Origin: Desulfocapsa sp. | GTDB taxonomy: Bacteria > Desulfobacterota > Desulfobulbia > Desulfobulbales > Desulfocapsaceae | Length of the DNA: 11,992 bases | NCBI GenBank assembly: GCA_029934915.1 | Contig: JAOZLI010000050.1 | Coordinates: 1-11,992 of the forward strand | Reading direction: 5' to 3' | Shown: piece after piece, positions 1 to 6,928 of the stretch | How the letters are laid out: each line of letters starts with the position of its first letter | How positions within the stretch are numbered: position 1 is the stretch's first letter | Made by a program: the position numbers and the translations under genes | The notes under the pieces: model-generated | Databases searched by the model: none | Seen by the model: the letters and a program-made list of their open reading frames with translations, nothing else | Told to the model about the DNA's origin: nothing

Positions 1-473
1 GTTACACTGCCAAACTCAAGAATCAGCTCAAGGCTCCCGGCCAACACCAGAAGAAAGGCAAATGTTGACAAACAGAGAATGGCAGACACAGGAATGGCAT
101 GAATCTGCTTGGCAAAGAGTTGGGTCAGATAGCCATCTTTAGCAATAACTGCCATGAGTCTTGAGGCGCCAAAAAGTGTTCCACTGATAGCATATGAGGC
201 AAAAGTATAGGAATAGAGAGCCAGAGTACTGATATAGCCAAATATGATCCACCAGCCGATAAGAGCTGCAGCAAAATGAGCATCTGGATAGGTTCATTTA
301 TAAAACGAGTATGTGGCCCCCTCATATTTATAATAAACAGCCAGTTTGACATATGAATAAGCGGCAAGAGCGGCAATCATTCCTCCAAGGGCTATGGCAA
401 TGAGCTCAGGAAGCGCAAGCGCCTTGTTTCGTTTTCTGTGAATACAGTGGCTATGATTGTTCGTGGACAGCAT
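1..473 (-). pseudogene. Decayed APC-family amino-acid permease, 3' end outside the window
   Basis: Starting at the ATG at 473-471, which has an AGGA Shine-Dalgarno about 7 nt upstream, the minus frame reads MLSTNNHSHC, then KALALPELIAIALGG, a typical APC permease N-terminus. It continues through YSYVKLAVYYKYEGATYSFYK to an in-frame TGA at 296-294. The same frame then resumes with TYPDAHFAAALIGWW and later GTLFGASRLMAVIAKDGYL, and stays open to the window edge. In intact relatives, as I remember them, the TGA position is Arg, so a CGA to TGA change is likely. Two stretches also seem to be missing: TM1/TM2 after ALGGM (near 375-385), and about 150 residues between SYAISG and TLFGASRL (near 181-192). 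The ancestral role would be proton- or antiport-driven amino-acid transport in the inner membrane. The family assignment is firm. The deletion extents are inferred from memory of the family. Confidence 0.8.
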
Positions 474-501
474 TCATTTTTCCTGGTGTAAGGCCGCTTT
501 A

Positions 502-753
502 TTACCATCCTCTCTCTATAAGGATCTTTTTTATTTCATCCTGAGAATTCCTTTCCAGAACAAGTAACCTCTTTTTCTTAGCTTCACCGATTTTTTTCAA
601 TAATCCCCCAATATCAACCGGTTTTTCTAAAAAGTCTTCAGCACCAAGTTTCATAGCCTCTATACCGCTATGTACCGTGCTAAAAGCAAAAAACGTTTTG
701 ACATACACTCTCAAAAGCCTCAGAATGATGTAATGAATAAAAACCCCCATCAA
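502..753 (-). pseudogene. C-terminal remnant of a response-regulator receiver domain
   Basis: The 83-codon frame has a recognisable receiver C-terminus from about residue 26: TVHSGIEAMKLGAEDFLEKP, followed by VDIGGLLKKIGEAKKK and ending in ILIERGW. The KP (K44) matches the conserved beta5 lysine of CheY-like domains, and the preceding EAMKLGAEDFL is the alpha4-beta5 stretch. The first 25 residues (MMGVFIHYIILRL...) do not resemble a receiver. The acidic pocket and the phospho-accepting Asp that should precede this part are absent, so the fragment cannot be a working phosphoacceptor. It ends 28 nt before the start of the permease pseudogene and has the same orientation, so the two were probably once co-transcribed. 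The divergent amidohydrolase begins only 18 nt past its 5' end, which points to a rearrangement or deletion breakpoint near 680-750. A short expressed peptide is possible but unlikely. Confidence 0.7.
698..726 (+). promoter_or_regulatory. Candidate sigma70 promoter of the amidohydrolase-ligase-transferase operon
   Basis: A perfect TTGACA (698-703) is followed by a 17-nt spacer and CAGAAT (721-726), which matches four of six -10 consensus positions. Transcription would start near 733, giving a leader of about 40 nt before the ATG at 772. The site overlaps the degenerate 5' part of the response-regulator remnant. No operator palindrome is obvious. The assignment is by pattern only. Confidence 0.4.
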
Positions 754-771
754 CTATAATTCGGAGAATGT

Positions 772-1923
772 ATGACCTGTAGCCCCAAACTGTTTTCCTG
801 GATGAATGAAATCAGACAACATCTGCACCAAAACCCGGAACTTTCTTTCTATGAAACCGAGACAGCTACCTATATACAAAACAAGCTGCAGAGTATCGGC
901 ATCCAATCCACTGGTGGAGTTTCAGGCACGGGCGTACTTGCAGAAATTGGCCCCTCCGACACAAAACTCACCATAGGGCTCCGGGCGGACATGGATGCTC
1001 TTCCCATCACCGAAGAAACTGGACTGTCCTTTGCGTCCGACAAACGTGGCAGCATGCACGCATGCGGTCATGACGGCCATGTGGCCATGCTCCTGGGTGC
1101 TGCCTCTTTGCTTCAACAGATGGATCTTACACATCGTATCCGTTTTCTTTTTCAGCCTGCCGAGGAAAAGGGAAACGGAGCACAGAAAATGATTGAAGCA
1201 GGTGCAATTGACGGCCTTGAAGCAATTTTTGCCGGACATATCGATACCCATTATGAAACAGGTTCTATAACCGTTGATGAAGGGATTATCTGTGCCTTCG
1301 CGGATCCCTTTACAATCAGGATCCATGGAAATAGTGGTCATGCCGCCCGTCCCCACGAAACAAAGGATGCAATCGTTGCGGCCGCTGGATTAATAACATC
1401 CCTGCAATCGCTGGTTGCCAGAGAAGTTGACCCAAACCATGCAGCGGTGCTCAGCATCGGAAAAATCCAGGCCGGTGAGATACACAATGTCATTGCCGAT
1501 AACGCAATACTTGAGGGTACCATTCGCAGCACTCATCCGGATGCCAGGAAGCGTATGCTCGCAGGCCTTAAACGCATGGTTAATGGCAATGCCTCTTTGT
1601 ATGACGTACGTACTGAGCTCGTTTTTCTAGACACACTGCCTGCAGTTATCAACCATAAACTGGCAACAACTGTGGCCCGGGATGCGGCAGCAACAATTGT
1701 CTCTAAGGAGAATGTCATATCCCAGGGGCCATCCAGTCTTGGCGGAGAAGACTTTGCCTTTTATCTGCAGAAAATTAAAGGCTGCCTGGTACGCTTTGGC
1801 GCAAAAAAAACGGAACCCTCAGGACCAGCACACAGTTCAACATTCGATTTTGACGATGCGGTTCTGTCCATAGGTGCTTCCTGGTACGCACAGGTTGCCA
1901 TGAACTTCCAAAAGCAGGTATAA
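772..1923 (+). CDS. M20 family (M20D) amidohydrolase, N-acyl amino acid or aminoacylase type
   Basis: This 383-residue protein is a metal-dependent amidohydrolase of the aminoacylase/hippurate hydrolase group (M20D), cleaving an N-acyl or amide bond to release a free amino acid in the cytoplasm. The family signatures are in order: RADMDALPI (71-79), HACGHDGH (96-103, supplying C98 and H100), QPAEE (128-132), GHIDTH (155-160, H156), the lid-domain GHAARPH (189-195), GGEDFAFY (324-331) and PAHSSTFDFDD (352-362, H354). These correspond to the Cys-His-Glu-His-His metal set of plant ILL2-like enzymes. Length is normal for the family and there is no signal peptide. GGAG at 763-766 sits 5 nt before the ATG. 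The ligase gene begins 4 nt after the stop, so this is the first gene of an operon. The acyl group and amino acid cannot be predicted. A link to gamma-glutamyl or mercapturate-like compounds is suggested only by the neighbours. Confidence 0.92.
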   Translation: MTCSPKLFSWMNEIRQHLHQNPELSFYETETATYIQNKLQSIGIQSTGGVSGTGVLAEIGPSDTKLTIGLRADMDALPITEETGLSFASDKRGSMHACGHDGHVAMLLGAASLLQQMDLTHRIRFLFQPAEEKGNGAQKMIEAGAIDGLEAIFAGHIDTHYETGSITVDEGIICAFADPFTIRIHGNSGHAARPHETKDAIVAAAGLITSLQSLVAREVDPNHAAVLSIGKIQAGEIHNVIADNAILEGTIRSTHPDARKRMLAGLKRMVNGNASLYDVRTELVFLDTLPAVINHKLATTVARDAAATIVSKENVISQGPSSLGGEDFAFYLQKIKGCLVRFGAKKTEPSGPAHSSTFDFDDAVLSIGASWYAQVAMNFQKQV

Positions 1924-1927
1924 GCCG

Positions 1928-3064
1928 ATGGCAGCAAACGACAAAAGAGAAATCCCCTCCACATTTTCCTCCAGTCCGTCTTACACCCTGGGAGTGGAAC
2001 TGGAATTTCAAACCCTTGACACAGATACCCTGAACCTGGCTCCTTTGGCTCCTGTTCTTCTTAAGTCTGCTCCTGCAATCCTTCGCCCCCGTATAACCCA
2101 TGAATGGATACGCTCTATCCTGGAAATCCGCACCGGCATCTGTAATTCCGTTCGTGATGTGGAAAATGACCTTCTCCAGACCTGTTCCATGGCCGAAGAA
2201 CTTGCTGCCGACAACCATTGCCTTCTCTTCGCCGCCTCCCTTCATCCCTTTGCCCACTCAAAGGATCAGCTTCTCACCGACGATGTACGTTACAAACGTA
2301 TCATGGATGATTTGCAGATTGTGGGCCGTCGTTTTATTTCACAAGGCTTTCATGTCCATGTGGGTATGCTTGACGGGGATACAGCAATAAAAGTATGCGA
2401 TGCGATCCAGCCCTACCTCCCCATCTTTGTTGCCCTGTCGGCATCATCTCCTTTTTTCCAGGGACAGGACACCGGCCTGATGTCCTACCGGACAAAACTC
2501 TTTGAAGCACTGCCTCTGGCAGGAATGTACGAAGAAATTGGAGACTGGAACAGCTTTCTTTCAGATCTCAGTATGTTGCGAAATGCAGGAATTATTAAAT
2601 CCATCAAGGATCTCTGGTGGGACGCAAGACCTCACCCGGGATTTGGGACCATTGAGATACGAGCCTGTGATCTGCCCACCCAATTTGGAGACATCCTAGG
2701 TCTCACAGCTCTGGTCCAGTCCTTTGTGGCACTCCTTGCAGAGTCTAAGGCACCTGCCACATCCTGCAATCAACAGATTTTACGCTGGAACAAGTGGCAG
2801 GCTGTCCGCTACGGATTAGACGGAAAGTTTATCGACCCCTCAGGTTTACTGGGTCGTAGCACTATGACATTGCGTACAGCTGTACATCGCCTTCTACAAA
2901 AGGTAAAACCTATGGTTGAGCGTTTTGAAACAGAGCGATATATTAAAATGATCGACAGAATCCTGGAGCATGGGCCAGGAGCAGACCTTCAACGAAAGGC
3001 CTATGCGGAAAAAAATGATTTTCAAGAAGTTATTAAACAATTACATGAGAAATTTTGGGAATGA
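1928..3064 (+). CDS. ybdK: YbdK-like GCS2 family carboxylate-amine ligase (putative glutamate-cysteine ligase 2)
   Basis: This 378-residue protein belongs to the GCS2 superfamily, which includes E. coli YbdK (372 aa) and plant-type gamma-glutamylcysteine ligases. These use ATP to join the side-chain carboxylate of glutamate, or a related acid, to an amine. Visible motifs: YTLGVELEFQ (19-28), SILEIRTG (63-70), HVHVG (142-146), ALSASSPFFQGQDTGLMSYR (169-188), then KDLWWDARPHPGFGTIEIRA (227-246) and WNKWQAVRYGLDG (287-299). All align readily with my recollection of YbdK, including the WD-RP-P-FGT-E-R block that helps form the active site. The ATG lies 4 nt after the amidohydrolase stop, with AGG 9 nt upstream. 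The last four bases overlap the next gene as ATGA, implying translational coupling. YbdK shows only weak glutamate-cysteine ligase activity, so the true amine acceptor is unknown. Confidence 0.88.
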   Translation: MAANDKREIPSTFSSSPSYTLGVELEFQTLDTDTLNLAPLAPVLLKSAPAILRPRITHEWIRSILEIRTGICNSVRDVENDLLQTCSMAEELAADNHCLLFAASLHPFAHSKDQLLTDDVRYKRIMDDLQIVGRRFISQGFHVHVGMLDGDTAIKVCDAIQPYLPIFVALSASSPFFQGQDTGLMSYRTKLFEALPLAGMYEEIGDWNSFLSDLSMLRNAGIIKSIKDLWWDARPHPGFGTIEIRACDLPTQFGDILGLTALVQSFVALLAESKAPATSCNQQILRWNKWQAVRYGLDGKFIDPSGLLGRSTMTLRTAVHRLLQKVKPMVERFETERYIKMIDRILEHGPGADLQRKAYAEKNDFQEVIKQLHEKFWE

Positions 3065-4590
3065 GCAAATATTCTAAGGCTATAGTTGCCTCTGGGCACC
3101 CTCTTGTCAGTGAGGCCGCAGCAAGTGTATTGAAAGAAGGAGGCAACGCCTTTGACGCTCTGGTTGCTGCAGGATTTGCATCAAGTGCGGTTGAACCAGC
3201 CTTAAACAGTCTTGGCGGCGGCGGATTGCTTCTGGGTCATTCGGCAGCAAAAGGGCAAAATCTATTTTTTGATTTTTTTGTAGATACCCCGGGCTTAGGC
3301 CTTACAAACAAAATCTCAGATCCTCACTTCTTTCCCGTGACGGTACAGTTTTCCGGCAGTGCACAGGATTTTAATGTGGGCTTTGGCTCTGTTGCCGTTC
3401 CCGGAACTTTAAAAGGTTTGCTCCATACCCATAAACGTCTTGGCTATATGGATCTTGCCGATGTCCTGGCACCTGCTGTCAAACTGGCTGAGAGTCATCA
3501 ACTGAACAAGCACCAGGCATACTTTCTTAAACTTCTGCGGCCAATAATGACCCTTTTCCCCGAAGGAAAAATGATTTACGAACCCGATGGTAACTACCTG
3601 CAGGAAGGAGATCAACAACACAACAAAGAGCTTGCAGATTTTTGCAGCACACTTGCACAGGACGGGGGAGAGAGTTTCTATTACGGAGAAATTGCTCAAA
3701 AAATAGAACGCTCGATGCAGGAAAACGACGGTTTACTAACCCGTCAGGACCTTGCTGCCTACCAGGTAAAAGAACGTCCTCCCATTGCTGTTAAGTTTCG
3801 GGATTACCAATTTTTCACCGCCGCAAAACCCTCCATGGGTGGAGCTCTTATCGGACTGTCCCTGTCGCTGCAATCTAAGGGAACACCTCCTGACTATGAT
3901 TTTGGTTCAAAAGAGTATCTCCTCCACACCGCTGGTCTGATGCAGGAAGTAGAAAAAATACGGGAAAGTGGTTTCCAGACGGGTTCTGACTTACAACAAT
4001 TTCTTGAGAATAACGAGGCCACAAACACAGCGACAAACAATATCAGAATGTTTTCCCGGGGGACAACCCACATTTCCATAGCCGATAAAGATGGAAACTG
4101 CGCAGCCATGACCTGCTCCAACGGAGAAGGATCCGGTTGTTTTGCGCCGGGAACCGGAATCATGCTGAACAACATGATGGGGGAAGATGACCTGCATCCA
4201 GAAGGATTTCATACAAGCCCTCCCGGGCAACGGGTGGGATCAATGATGTCCCCCTCACTGCTCATAAAGAATAATGAAGTCAAGCTGGTCATCGGCAGTG
4301 GCGGGTCCAAAAGGATACGAACAGCCATGAGCCAGGTGCTAACCCAGGTCGTGGATTTCAACCGCCATGTTCAGGAAGCAGTTGATGCTCCGCGCCTGCA
4401 CTGGGACGGAGAACAGCTACAGATAGAACCTGGATTTCCCGCAGAGGCCATAGAGCAACTACAGAAGCAGGTAGCCTGTAATGAATGGAAAGCAAGAGGT
4501 GTCTATTTTGGTGGAGTACATGCTGTAATTCCGGGAAAGGAAGGCGCTGCCGACCCTCGCCGTGGCGGGAAGGTGATTGAGGTTGAGTAA
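3061..4590 (+). CDS. ggt: Gamma-glutamyltransferase family protein, cytoplasmic, with divergent substrate site
   Basis: This 509-residue Ntn-hydrolase of the gamma-glutamyltransferase family would cleave itself before the Thr of RGTTHISIADKDGN (T335), giving an N-terminal nucleophile. Other landmarks are LKEGGNAFDALVAAGFA near the N-terminus, EPALNSLGGGGLLLGH, FGSVAVPGTLKGL, KPSMGGAL and VIGSGGSKRIRTAM. I chose the ATG at 3061, which overlaps the ligase stop as ATGA, rather than the in-frame TTG at 3055 six bases earlier. The protein starts directly in the catalytic domain with no signal peptide, whereas most bacterial GGTs are exported. Several positions that hold the glutamyl group in E. 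coli GGT look replaced: DFRE is DFFV here, the TYTLN segment is TCSNG, and NNQMDD is NNMMGEDD. The fold and autoprocessing are well supported; true gamma-glutamyl specificity is doubtful. It is the last gene of the operon and converges on the polyferredoxin gene 12 nt away. Confidence 0.87.
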   Translation: MSKYSKAIVASGHPLVSEAAASVLKEGGNAFDALVAAGFASSAVEPALNSLGGGGLLLGHSAAKGQNLFFDFFVDTPGLGLTNKISDPHFFPVTVQFSGSAQDFNVGFGSVAVPGTLKGLLHTHKRLGYMDLADVLAPAVKLAESHQLNKHQAYFLKLLRPIMTLFPEGKMIYEPDGNYLQEGDQQHNKELADFCSTLAQDGGESFYYGEIAQKIERSMQENDGLLTRQDLAAYQVKERPPIAVKFRDYQFFTAAKPSMGGALIGLSLSLQSKGTPPDYDFGSKEYLLHTAGLMQEVEKIRESGFQTGSDLQQFLENNEATNTATNNIRMFSRGTTHISIADKDGNCAAMTCSNGEGSGCFAPGTGIMLNNMMGEDDLHPEGFHTSPPGQRVGSMMSPSLLIKNNEVKLVIGSGGSKRIRTAMSQVLTQVVDFNRHVQEAVDAPRLHWDGEQLQIEPGFPAEAIEQLQKQVACNEWKARGVYFGGVHAVIPGKEGAADPRRGGKVIEVE

Positions 4591-4602
4591 CGGAGTTTCT
4601 TC

Positions 4603-6015
4603 CTACTGAAAGAGAAGCATTATGTTAATACTGGGTATATGCCATCCTGTTGACATCAGGCACAGATAGACGCCAAACAGAGCAAAGAATGCTACCTGGA
4701 TAGCACGGTATTTCCATAAAGGAACGATCCCTTCACATTCTTCCACGAAAAATTTCTGAAGCAGATACAACCCTGCTATCTCACTTAAAAATATAAAAAA
4801 CACACCATAGGTGGGATACACCCATTCCGGAATAGTAAAAGTCAACCGTTCCAATGTCTCCCAACCAAACTGCCTTCCCAGTGTGGGTATAAAGTCAGGA
4901 AGATTTCTGAACGTATAATTCAACCTGCTCACCAATTCGCCTGCAAAGGCCAGTGGCAGAACAACCGGAATCATTGGAGAAAATCGTCCCATTAATTCAT
5001 CATGGTATATCCCGAAAAAGAGATCACCATAGCTGATAATGACATGAACAAGAATAAAACCGATAACTAGAGGAACCGCATACAGTCCCATTTGGCACAC
5101 CCAGTCATACAGGCAGACGAGTTCTATTCTATCCATCAGATTAAAAATATTCTGATCCATAAAACGAGCCAATTGTGATCCCATAAGAAAAGGTACCAAC
5201 ATTGTACACGTGATCAATTTTCCTTTTCGAATAATCAGTTCAGACAGTGGATGCCGCACATTCAGCTGCGGTGAATTATGCGGACAGAGTTGCAAACAGT
5301 GGCCACAAACAAGGCATTTGAGATTGTTAGTTACCTTAACTGCCCCCAAAGAAACCGGGCAACCAGAGAGCTGTTCTGTTCCCTTATAGCAGGCATAGGT
5401 TGTGCATTGTCGACAGGAACTGTGGTCTGGCCTGAATTCAATCCATGAAATTGACGCGCCTATCCCCATGAGTTTCCCCAATGGACAAAAATACTGGCAC
5501 CAGGACTGGTTTGCAAAGAGAAGCGCACAAAAGGTTGCCCCTGCCCAGATAACAATAAGCAACCACGCTGTTTCTTTTGGGCTGTCCTTCATCCCGGTGG
5601 ATTCCTCCACCCAGATAATCAGCATAAAAAAGATTACCGCAATTCCAGTACTATTCTTTATAATCAGTTTTGGGACAGTTTTTTCAAGAGACAGCCGACA
5701 GGCCTTGAGAAATCGTCCGGCCACGGGAAATGGACACACGCCACACCACATTCTGCCCACAAAAAACAGACTCAGTATAACCATTGGCCACCAAAGTCCC
5801 CAGCACAAGTAGAGCATACCATTACGCGCCGGATCCTGAGGGCCAAACAATCCGGCAACAATCAAAACCAGCAGTATAACGACAAGGAACCGTTGCCACA
5901 GAAAATGGAGCCGTTGATTTAAAAACAGTTTATAAAATCGGGGAAAGGCAACAAAGAGATCAAAACGTTTTTCCGGGTCAGACAAGAGGCGATTGATATT
6001 TTTAAAAAACTGCAC
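4603..6015 (-). CDS. Membrane polyferredoxin, NapH/CcoG-like 4Fe-4S protein
   Basis: This 470-residue integral membrane protein carries cysteine motifs for iron-sulfur clusters, as in NapH, MauN, NosR and RdxA/CcoG relatives that move electrons between the quinone pool and other carriers. Early helices lie near 41-57 and 66-87, followed by GRMWCGVCPFP (C91, C94) and, after a further helix pair, SWCQYFCPLG (C173, C177). The ferredoxin part comes next. C201, C204, C209 and C219-P form an unusually spaced set (CxxCx4Cx9CP). C234, C237, C240 and C244-P form a classical CxxCxxCxxxCP cluster. About 220 residues with more helices follow (near 309-330, 345-362, 402-420, 438-455), which is longer than NapH (about 290). 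The start is GTG at 6015-6013, 10 nt after the upstream gene's stop, with only a weak Shine-Dalgarno; no other good start exists upstream of the first helix. The electron donor and acceptor are unknown. Confidence 0.88.
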   Translation of the reverse strand: MQFFKNINRLLSDPEKRFDLFVAFPRFYKLFLNQRLHFLWQRFLVVILLVLIVAGLFGPQDPARNGMLYLCWGLWWPMVILSLFFVGRMWCGVCPFPVAGRFLKACRLSLEKTVPKLIIKNSTGIAVIFFMLIIWVEESTGMKDSPKETAWLLIVIWAGATFCALLFANQSWCQYFCPLGKLMGIGASISWIEFRPDHSSCRQCTTYACYKGTEQLSGCPVSLGAVKVTNNLKCLVCGHCLQLCPHNSPQLNVRHPLSELIIRKGKLITCTMLVPFLMGSQLARFMDQNIFNLMDRIELVCLYDWVCQMGLYAVPLVIGFILVHVIISYGDLFFGIYHDELMGRFSPMIPVVLPLAFAGELVSRLNYTFRNLPDFIPTLGRQFGWETLERLTFTIPEWVYPTYGVFFIFLSEIAGLYLLQKFFVEECEGIVPLWKYRAIQVAFFALFGVYLCLMSTGWHIPSINIMLLFQ

Positions 6016-6025
6016 GATAAATATC

Positions 6026-6619
6026 TTATGCTTTGTTGCGAAACAGTATTCTTTTCAACTGAAATCCAATTATAAGGGAGACAATATAACTTATCAGAAA
6101 GAGAAATGTTACAGAGACACCTGCCATCCCCATGGGATGAGAAGGGAGTAAAAAAAGATACGATTGTCCAGAGACTGTCGTTAATTTTTCCTCATCCAAG
6201 CTGCTATTTAACCAGGCCATAACCAAAAAGAGTGGTAACAGGTAAATCAGTACATAGCGAAAATAATGCTGGGCAAGATAGGTGTTGAAATCCTCATCAA
6301 TGGACTGGTCGGCTGAAGTGAACATGGCATCCCTGTTCTTTTTGTCAGGAACAATTGAGATATTATCTCGTTCAGCCTTCTGCGCCACAAATTTTTTCCG
6401 GAAAATCTTTTCCTTCACCTCAACATTGAGCCATTTTCGAAGAAAAAAAGCAAACAGTACAGTACAGATAGCAATTATCACAACCTGCGCGCTATAAGGA
6501 ATGGAAAGAAGTGAAAGAGTGTCAAGAAAGACCAGATCAAAAGTATCTCGAATAAAGCACAATAGCGGTTCTATCCCCCTGTAAAAGAGAAAATCAAGAA
6601 TACTATTCAATATTTCCAT
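6026..6619 (-). CDS. Three-TM membrane protein, possible YidC/EMC3 (DUF106)-like
   Basis: This 197-residue protein has an amphipathic N-terminal segment, a first TM helix (about 44-63) ending in FFLRKWLN, a charged, helical stretch (64-90, KEKIFRKKFVAQKAERD), a polar acidic region to about 115, a second TM helix (119-138, YVLIYLLPLFLVMAWLN) and a third (166-190) closing with LKRIL. The order TM, charged helical hairpin, TM with a central Pro, short extracytoplasmic segment rich in L and P, then TM, resembles the DUF106/EMC3/TMCO1 branch of the YidC insertase superfamily. The identity is weak by eye, so I treat this as a hypothesis and otherwise call it hypothetical. It lies 10 nt upstream of the polyferredoxin gene and almost certainly shares its transcript, so a role in assembling or supporting that membrane protein is an inference. 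The Shine-Dalgarno before its ATG is poor. Confidence 0.75.
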   Translation of the reverse strand: MEILNSILDFLFYRGIEPLLCFIRDTFDLVFLDTLSLLSIPYSAQVVIIAICTVLFAFFLRKWLNVEVKEKIFRKKFVAQKAERDNISIVPDKKNRDAMFTSADQSIDEDFNTYLAQHYFRYVLIYLLPLFLVMAWLNSSLDEEKLTTVSGQSYLFLLPSHPMGMAGVSVTFLFLISYIVSLIIGFQLKRILFRNKA

Positions 6620-6701
6620 AGCGTCACAATTAAAAGAGTTAATTGGTATGTAGTGTAAGCAACAATGATAAGCTAGTAAAAAAAAACCCAGATGGCTAAG
6701 T

Positions 6702-6830
6702 AAAAAACTTCATATTCGAGGAACGTAAATTTATTGGAATGAAGCGTACTTAGGTACGCTGTAGTGACAGTAAATTTGTACCCCAAGGGCACTTCCTTCG
6801 GGCGCGTGACGAAGAAGATGAAGAGTTTTT
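6702..6830. repeat. Structured intergenic element with central AGCGTAC palindrome
   Basis: Most of the 309-nt spacer 6620-6928 is taken up by this element. Its ends form imperfect inverted arms: AAAAACTTCATATTCG starting at 6703 pairs, with bulges, with 6805-6830 (CGAAGAAGATGAAGAGTTTTT region). Inside are 8-bp direct repeats GTAAATTT at 6725-6732 and 6770-6777. Between them is a perfect hairpin AGCGTAC-TTAG-GTACGCT at 6743-6760. A second small stem CCAAGG/CCTTCGG lies at 6783-6801. No coding frame is apparent. It resembles REP/MITE-like or RNA-level structures; copy number elsewhere is unknown. The rest of the spacer up to 6701 holds an A-run (about 6678-6686) and nothing else I can assign. 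Confidence 0.55.
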
Positions 6831-6844
6831 ACAACGCCATCAAC

Positions 6845-6877
6845 AATAGGGATGAGGAATCTCCCCTCATCCCTATT
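6845..6877 (-). terminator. Perfect 13-bp hairpin downstream of the TSUP transporter gene
   Basis: AATAGGGATGAGG (6845-6857) and CCTCATCCCTATT (6865-6877) are exact reverse complements around a 7-nt loop. The hairpin begins 51 nt past the transporter stop. Read in the gene's direction no clear T-tract follows, so it is either an atypical intrinsic terminator or a 3'-end mRNA-stabilising structure. Being symmetric, it could act on either strand. Confidence 0.5.
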
Positions 6878-6928
6878 ATCAGGATCTACTTATACTATCA
6901 CAAGCAGTATTCACTGCAGTAGTATTTT

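Noticed and set aside
294..296. In-frame TGA read as selenocysteine in the permease
   Set aside because: APC permeases have no Sec at this site, relatives are recalled to have Arg, the gene also carries apparent deletions, and no SECIS-like hairpin is evident just after the codon.
755..760. Perfect TATAAT as the -10 box for the amidohydrolase operon
   Set aside because: It sits only 11 nt before the start codon and has no -35 at a suitable distance; TTGACA-17-CAGAAT upstream fits better.
922..1356. Long minus-strand open frame inside the amidohydrolase gene
   Set aside because: It is antisense to a gene with full catalytic motifs, has no recognisable domain, and its composition follows the opposite strand.
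1775..2257. 160-codon minus-strand frame across the amidohydrolase/ligase junction
   Set aside because: It covers the ends of two well-supported plus-strand genes and shows no family resemblance.
3055..3060. TTG at 3055 as the start of the GGT-family gene
   Set aside because: The ATG at 3061 is six bases further, gives the common ATGA overlap with the ligase stop, and TTG is a weaker start.
4591..4602. Bidirectional terminator between the convergent GGT-like and polyferredoxin genes
   Set aside because: Only 12 nt separate the stops and no inverted repeat with a T-tract is visible there.
6676..6720. T-tract (minus strand) after a CCATCTGG stem as an intrinsic terminator
   Set aside because: The possible stem is only 3 bp with a 2-nt loop, too small to form a stable hairpin.
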